Source: Planctomycetota bacterium (GTDB lineage Bacteria; Planctomycetota; Planctomycetia; Pirellulales; Thermoguttaceae). Taken from it: DNA of 16,790 nt. Under the pieces are notes generated by a model. That model worked only from the letters and a program-made list of their open reading frames with translations. It was not told where the DNA came from and ran no database searches. This document shows, in pieces, positions 14,937 to 16,790 of this stretch. Position 1 is the first letter of the stretch; each line of letters opens with the position of its first letter. The DNA lies in NCBI GenBank assembly GCA_021784975.1, contig JAJYGU010000233.1, positions 1 to 16,790 on the forward strand. The letters are read 5' to 3'. The translations under genes were made by a program, and so were the position numbers.

Positions 14937-16172
14937 TCAAGGGCCGGCTCCACCGCCCACCGGATGGGCGCTCGACGGTTCCTTCCGTTTGAGCAAATTC
15001 TTGAACTTGGCCCGGACCTTGGCGACTTTGGGCATCGCTACCGCCCGCACGTAGGGATTGCCGAGATGGCAGGCCACAAAGTCCTGATGGTAGGCCTCGG
15101 CGGGATAGAAGCCTCGCAGCGGTTCCACGGTGGTCACGATGGGCCGCCGGTAGACTCTGGCGCGGCTGAGGTCGGCGATCATCGCTTCGGCGAGCTGCTT
15201 TTGCGCTTCATTGGCGTAGAAGATGGCTGAGCGGTATTGGGTGCCGACGTCATTGCCTTGTCGATTGCGGGTGGTGGGGTCGTGGGTCGCGAAATGGACC
15301 TTCAACAACTGCTCGTAGGATATCTTTCGCGGATCATAAACGATCTGCACCGCCTCGGCATGACCGGTGCGGCCGGTGGAGACCGCTTCATAGTTGGCGG
15401 TCTCGGCACCGCCGCCGGCGTACCCGCCGGTGACCTCCAGAACGCCGTCGAGTTGCCGAAAGACGGCCTCGACGCACCAGAAACACCCGCCGGCAAAGAC
15501 GGCCTCGGCCCGCTCCGGGTGCGAAGTGTCACCGCCGAACGCGGCCTCCCCCGACTCTGCCGACTGCGACACCGGCTCGGCGATGCTCTTGAGCCGATCT
15601 TGCGCCACGAAGCGGAGGGCCGCCGAGTTGAGACAATAGCGGAGGCCGGTCGGGCGTGGGCCGTCGTCGAACACGTGACCCAAGTGTGCCCCGCAACGTT
15701 GGCAAAGGATCTCGGTGCGGACCATGCCGCCGCGACGATCCACCTGTTCGCGGATGTTCTCTGGGGCCACCGGCCGGAAAAAGCTGGGCCAGCCGGTGCC
15801 CGACTCGAACTTCGCCGCCGACTCAAAAAGCGGCAGATTGCAGCACACGCAGACGTACAGGCCCGCCGCTTTCTCATGCAGCAAGCCGCCGCAGAAGCGA
15901 GGCTCGGTGCCTTTTCCGCGGGTGACGCGGTACTGCTCGGGCGTCAGGCGTTTTCGCCACTCGGCGTCGGAGAGGACCAGCTTGGGCACCTCTCGCGGAT
16001 CGCTGAGTGTGCCGTCCGGCTCGATAGTTCGTACGCGAACGTAAGACATGGGCGATCTCTCTTGGGACCGCGAGTTGCGTGCGGCCCCTGACGACTCAGA
16101 TACAACCAGCCCGTCGCCGCCGAGTGCGATCAAGAGCACGAACAGGCAAATCTGACGGAGTTGCACTCGCAT
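14937..16172 (-). CDS. Bifunctional methionine sulfoxide reductase, MsrB-MsrA fusion
   Basis: It reduces both R (MsrB) and S (MsrA) methionine sulfoxide. From ATG 16172 the product is 411 residues. Residues 1-30 have a hydrophobic core (ICLFVLLIALGG), suggesting export or a membrane anchor. MsrB covers about 60-195, with zinc cysteine pairs C108/C111 and C157/C160 (CQRCGAHLGHVF), GTGWPSF, and catalytic Cys180 in RYCLNSAALRF. MsrA covers about 222-390, with GGCFWC (Cys230 catalytic), GYAGG, GHAEAVQIVYDP, GTQYRSAIF and YHQDF. The order is B then A, unlike the A-B order of PilB-type enzymes. An alternative start at ATG 16049 (MSYVRVRTIEP), with AGAGAGA upstream, would give a cytoplasmic enzyme. 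Longer starts up to 16283 are also open. Confidence 0.92.
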   Translation of the reverse strand: MRVQLRQICLFVLLIALGGDGLVVSESSGAARNSRSQERSPMSYVRVRTIEPDGTLSDPREVPKLVLSDAEWRKRLTPEQYRVTRGKGTEPRFCGGLLHEKAAGLYVCVCCNLPLFESAAKFESGTGWPSFFRPVAPENIREQVDRRGGMVRTEILCQRCGAHLGHVFDDGPRPTGLRYCLNSAALRFVAQDRLKSIAEPVSQSAESGEAAFGGDTSHPERAEAVFAGGCFWCVEAVFRQLDGVLEVTGGYAGGGAETANYEAVSTGRTGHAEAVQIVYDPRKISYEQLLKVHFATHDPTTRNRQGNDVGTQYRSAIFYANEAQKQLAEAMIADLSRARVYRRPIVTTVEPLRGFYPAEAYHQDFVACHLGNPYVRAVAMPKVAKVRAKFKNLLKRKEPSSAHPVGGGAGP

Positions 16173-16564
16173 CAGGCATCGATCAATGGCAAGGGGCGAT
16201 CCCGACTCTCGCGGCGGAAGGATATGCTCCGTGAAGACGTTTCCATCCGCCATGAGACTCGGACTTTCAGCTTCGGTCCACACTTGAAAGCTTACGCGAC
16301 TGAGAACGATGCGGCAAGTGTGCCGGGGGTAGACCGTTCACGGGGCTAATCGTCAGGATGACGAGCTTGTTCTCCCCTTCAACCGTCCGATAGGGAGGTA
16401 ACGACCCCTGCTTCTTGACACCGACAGGTGGCGGGCTACACTGACAGAAGGCGCAAGGTGGAGCGGATAGCGCCGTGGCTGCCGTGGTTCGACAGGCCCG
16501 CGTGGCACGTCGTGGCACCGCAACAATCGGGATCGTCTCCTCGCAACCAACGCGGGATCTTGTG
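16173..16564. other. 392-bp divergent intergenic region
   Basis: It lies between the divergent msrB-msrA and NifU-like genes, so it should carry promoters for both. The only good signal I see is the plus-strand promoter candidate at 16415-16442. The msr frame stays open into this region up to 16283, but the sequence there has no resemblance to Msr proteins. No other gene is supported. Confidence 0.5.
16415..16442 (+). promoter_or_regulatory. Candidate sigma-70 promoter for the NifU-like gene
   Basis: A consensus TTGACA (16415-16420) is followed after 16 bases by TACACT (16437-16442), a 4 of 6 match to the -10 box. It would give a leader of about 115 bases before ATG 16565. Confidence 0.45.
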
Positions 16565-16790
16565 ATGGCCTGGGAGTATAGCGAAAAGACCAAACAACTG
16601 TTTATGGATGCCGTGCACGGCAGACCGGGGACGCACCTGGGGGAGATCGAGAACCCGGACGGTTTCGGCGAGCATGGCTCGATTGCCTGCGGCGACGTGA
16701 TGCGGTTTACCTTCCGCGTCGATCGCCACCCGAGCGATCCGACCAAGGACGTGATCGTGGCGGCCCGGTACCTGACCTTTGGCTGCACCT
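16565..16790 (+). CDS. NifU/IscU-type iron-sulfur cluster scaffold, N-terminal part (runs off right edge)
   Basis: Seventy-five codons are visible. MAWEYSEKTKQLFMDAVHG and GEIENPDGFGEHGSIACGD are hallmarks of the NifU N-terminal/IscU scaffold domain, which assembles Fe-S clusters from sulfur supplied by a cysteine desulfurase. The first two of the three expected cluster-binding cysteines are visible (Cys42 in SIACGD with Asp44, and Cys74 in TFGCT); the third would lie beyond the edge. The segment PSDPTKD (56-62) looks like a slightly longer loop than usual. A GTG at 16562 is also in frame; ATG 16565 is preferred, although the Shine-Dalgarno (GGGAT) is weak. Whether it is short IscU-like or full-length NifU cannot be seen. 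Confidence 0.88.
   Translation, partial: MAWEYSEKTKQLFMDAVHGRPGTHLGEIENPDGFGEHGSIACGDVMRFTFRVDRHPSDPTKDVIVAARYLTFGCT

Overview
The window is GC-rich and reads as a chromosomal segment of a planctomycete, probably of the Pirellulales type. The best evidence is two very large secreted proteins whose N-termini carry the planctomycete extracellular motif (LERRELLA in one, ELLEDRSLLS in the other). Supporting signs are the MBG and parallel beta-helix repeat arrays, an exported DUF1573 protein, a fused membrane/spermidine-synthase protein and abundant palindromic intergenic repeats. I see no rRNA, tRNA, CRISPR array, transposase or phage gene.

Layout: every gene except the last is on the minus strand. 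Positions 1-2517 hold the N-terminal 839 codons of a surface protein (IgGFc-binding-like domain, one Ig-like domain, MBG repeats) that runs off the left edge. A 610-bp spacer separates it from a second giant protein (3128-7342: beta-helix with STISGN repeats, choice-of-anchor-Q-like region, Ig-like domain, five MBG repeats, glycine-rich tail). The Ig-MBG halves of the two proteins are collinear paralogues, and the last visible MBG units are close to identical at DNA level. A repeat-bearing spacer leads to a solitary radical SAM protein (7697-9037). Next is a 377-bp spacer with a mirror-symmetric palindrome array and a good intrinsic terminator.

That terminator ends a compact, probably three-gene operon transcribed right to left: serC (phosphoserine aminotransferase), a lipoprotein sugar-type solute-binding protein, and a membrane protein fused to a spermidine-synthase-like domain. 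The genes are separated by 10 bp or overlap by 11 bp, and a candidate sigma-70 promoter sits before serC. Upstream lie a DUF1573 exported protein (13716-14759) and an MsrB-MsrA fusion with a possible export signal (14937-16172). Divergent from the latter, the right edge holds the start of a NifU/IscU iron-sulfur scaffold gene on the plus strand (16565 to the edge) with a TTGACA-type promoter candidate.

Functionally the window mixes cell-surface and adhesion-type proteins with housekeeping functions (serine biosynthesis, methionine sulfoxide repair, Fe-S assembly). I did not find a clearly new multi-gene system. The most unusual items are the paired MBG surface proteins and their array evolution, the serC/binding-protein/aminopropyltransferase-like operon, and the macro-palindromic repeat cluster.
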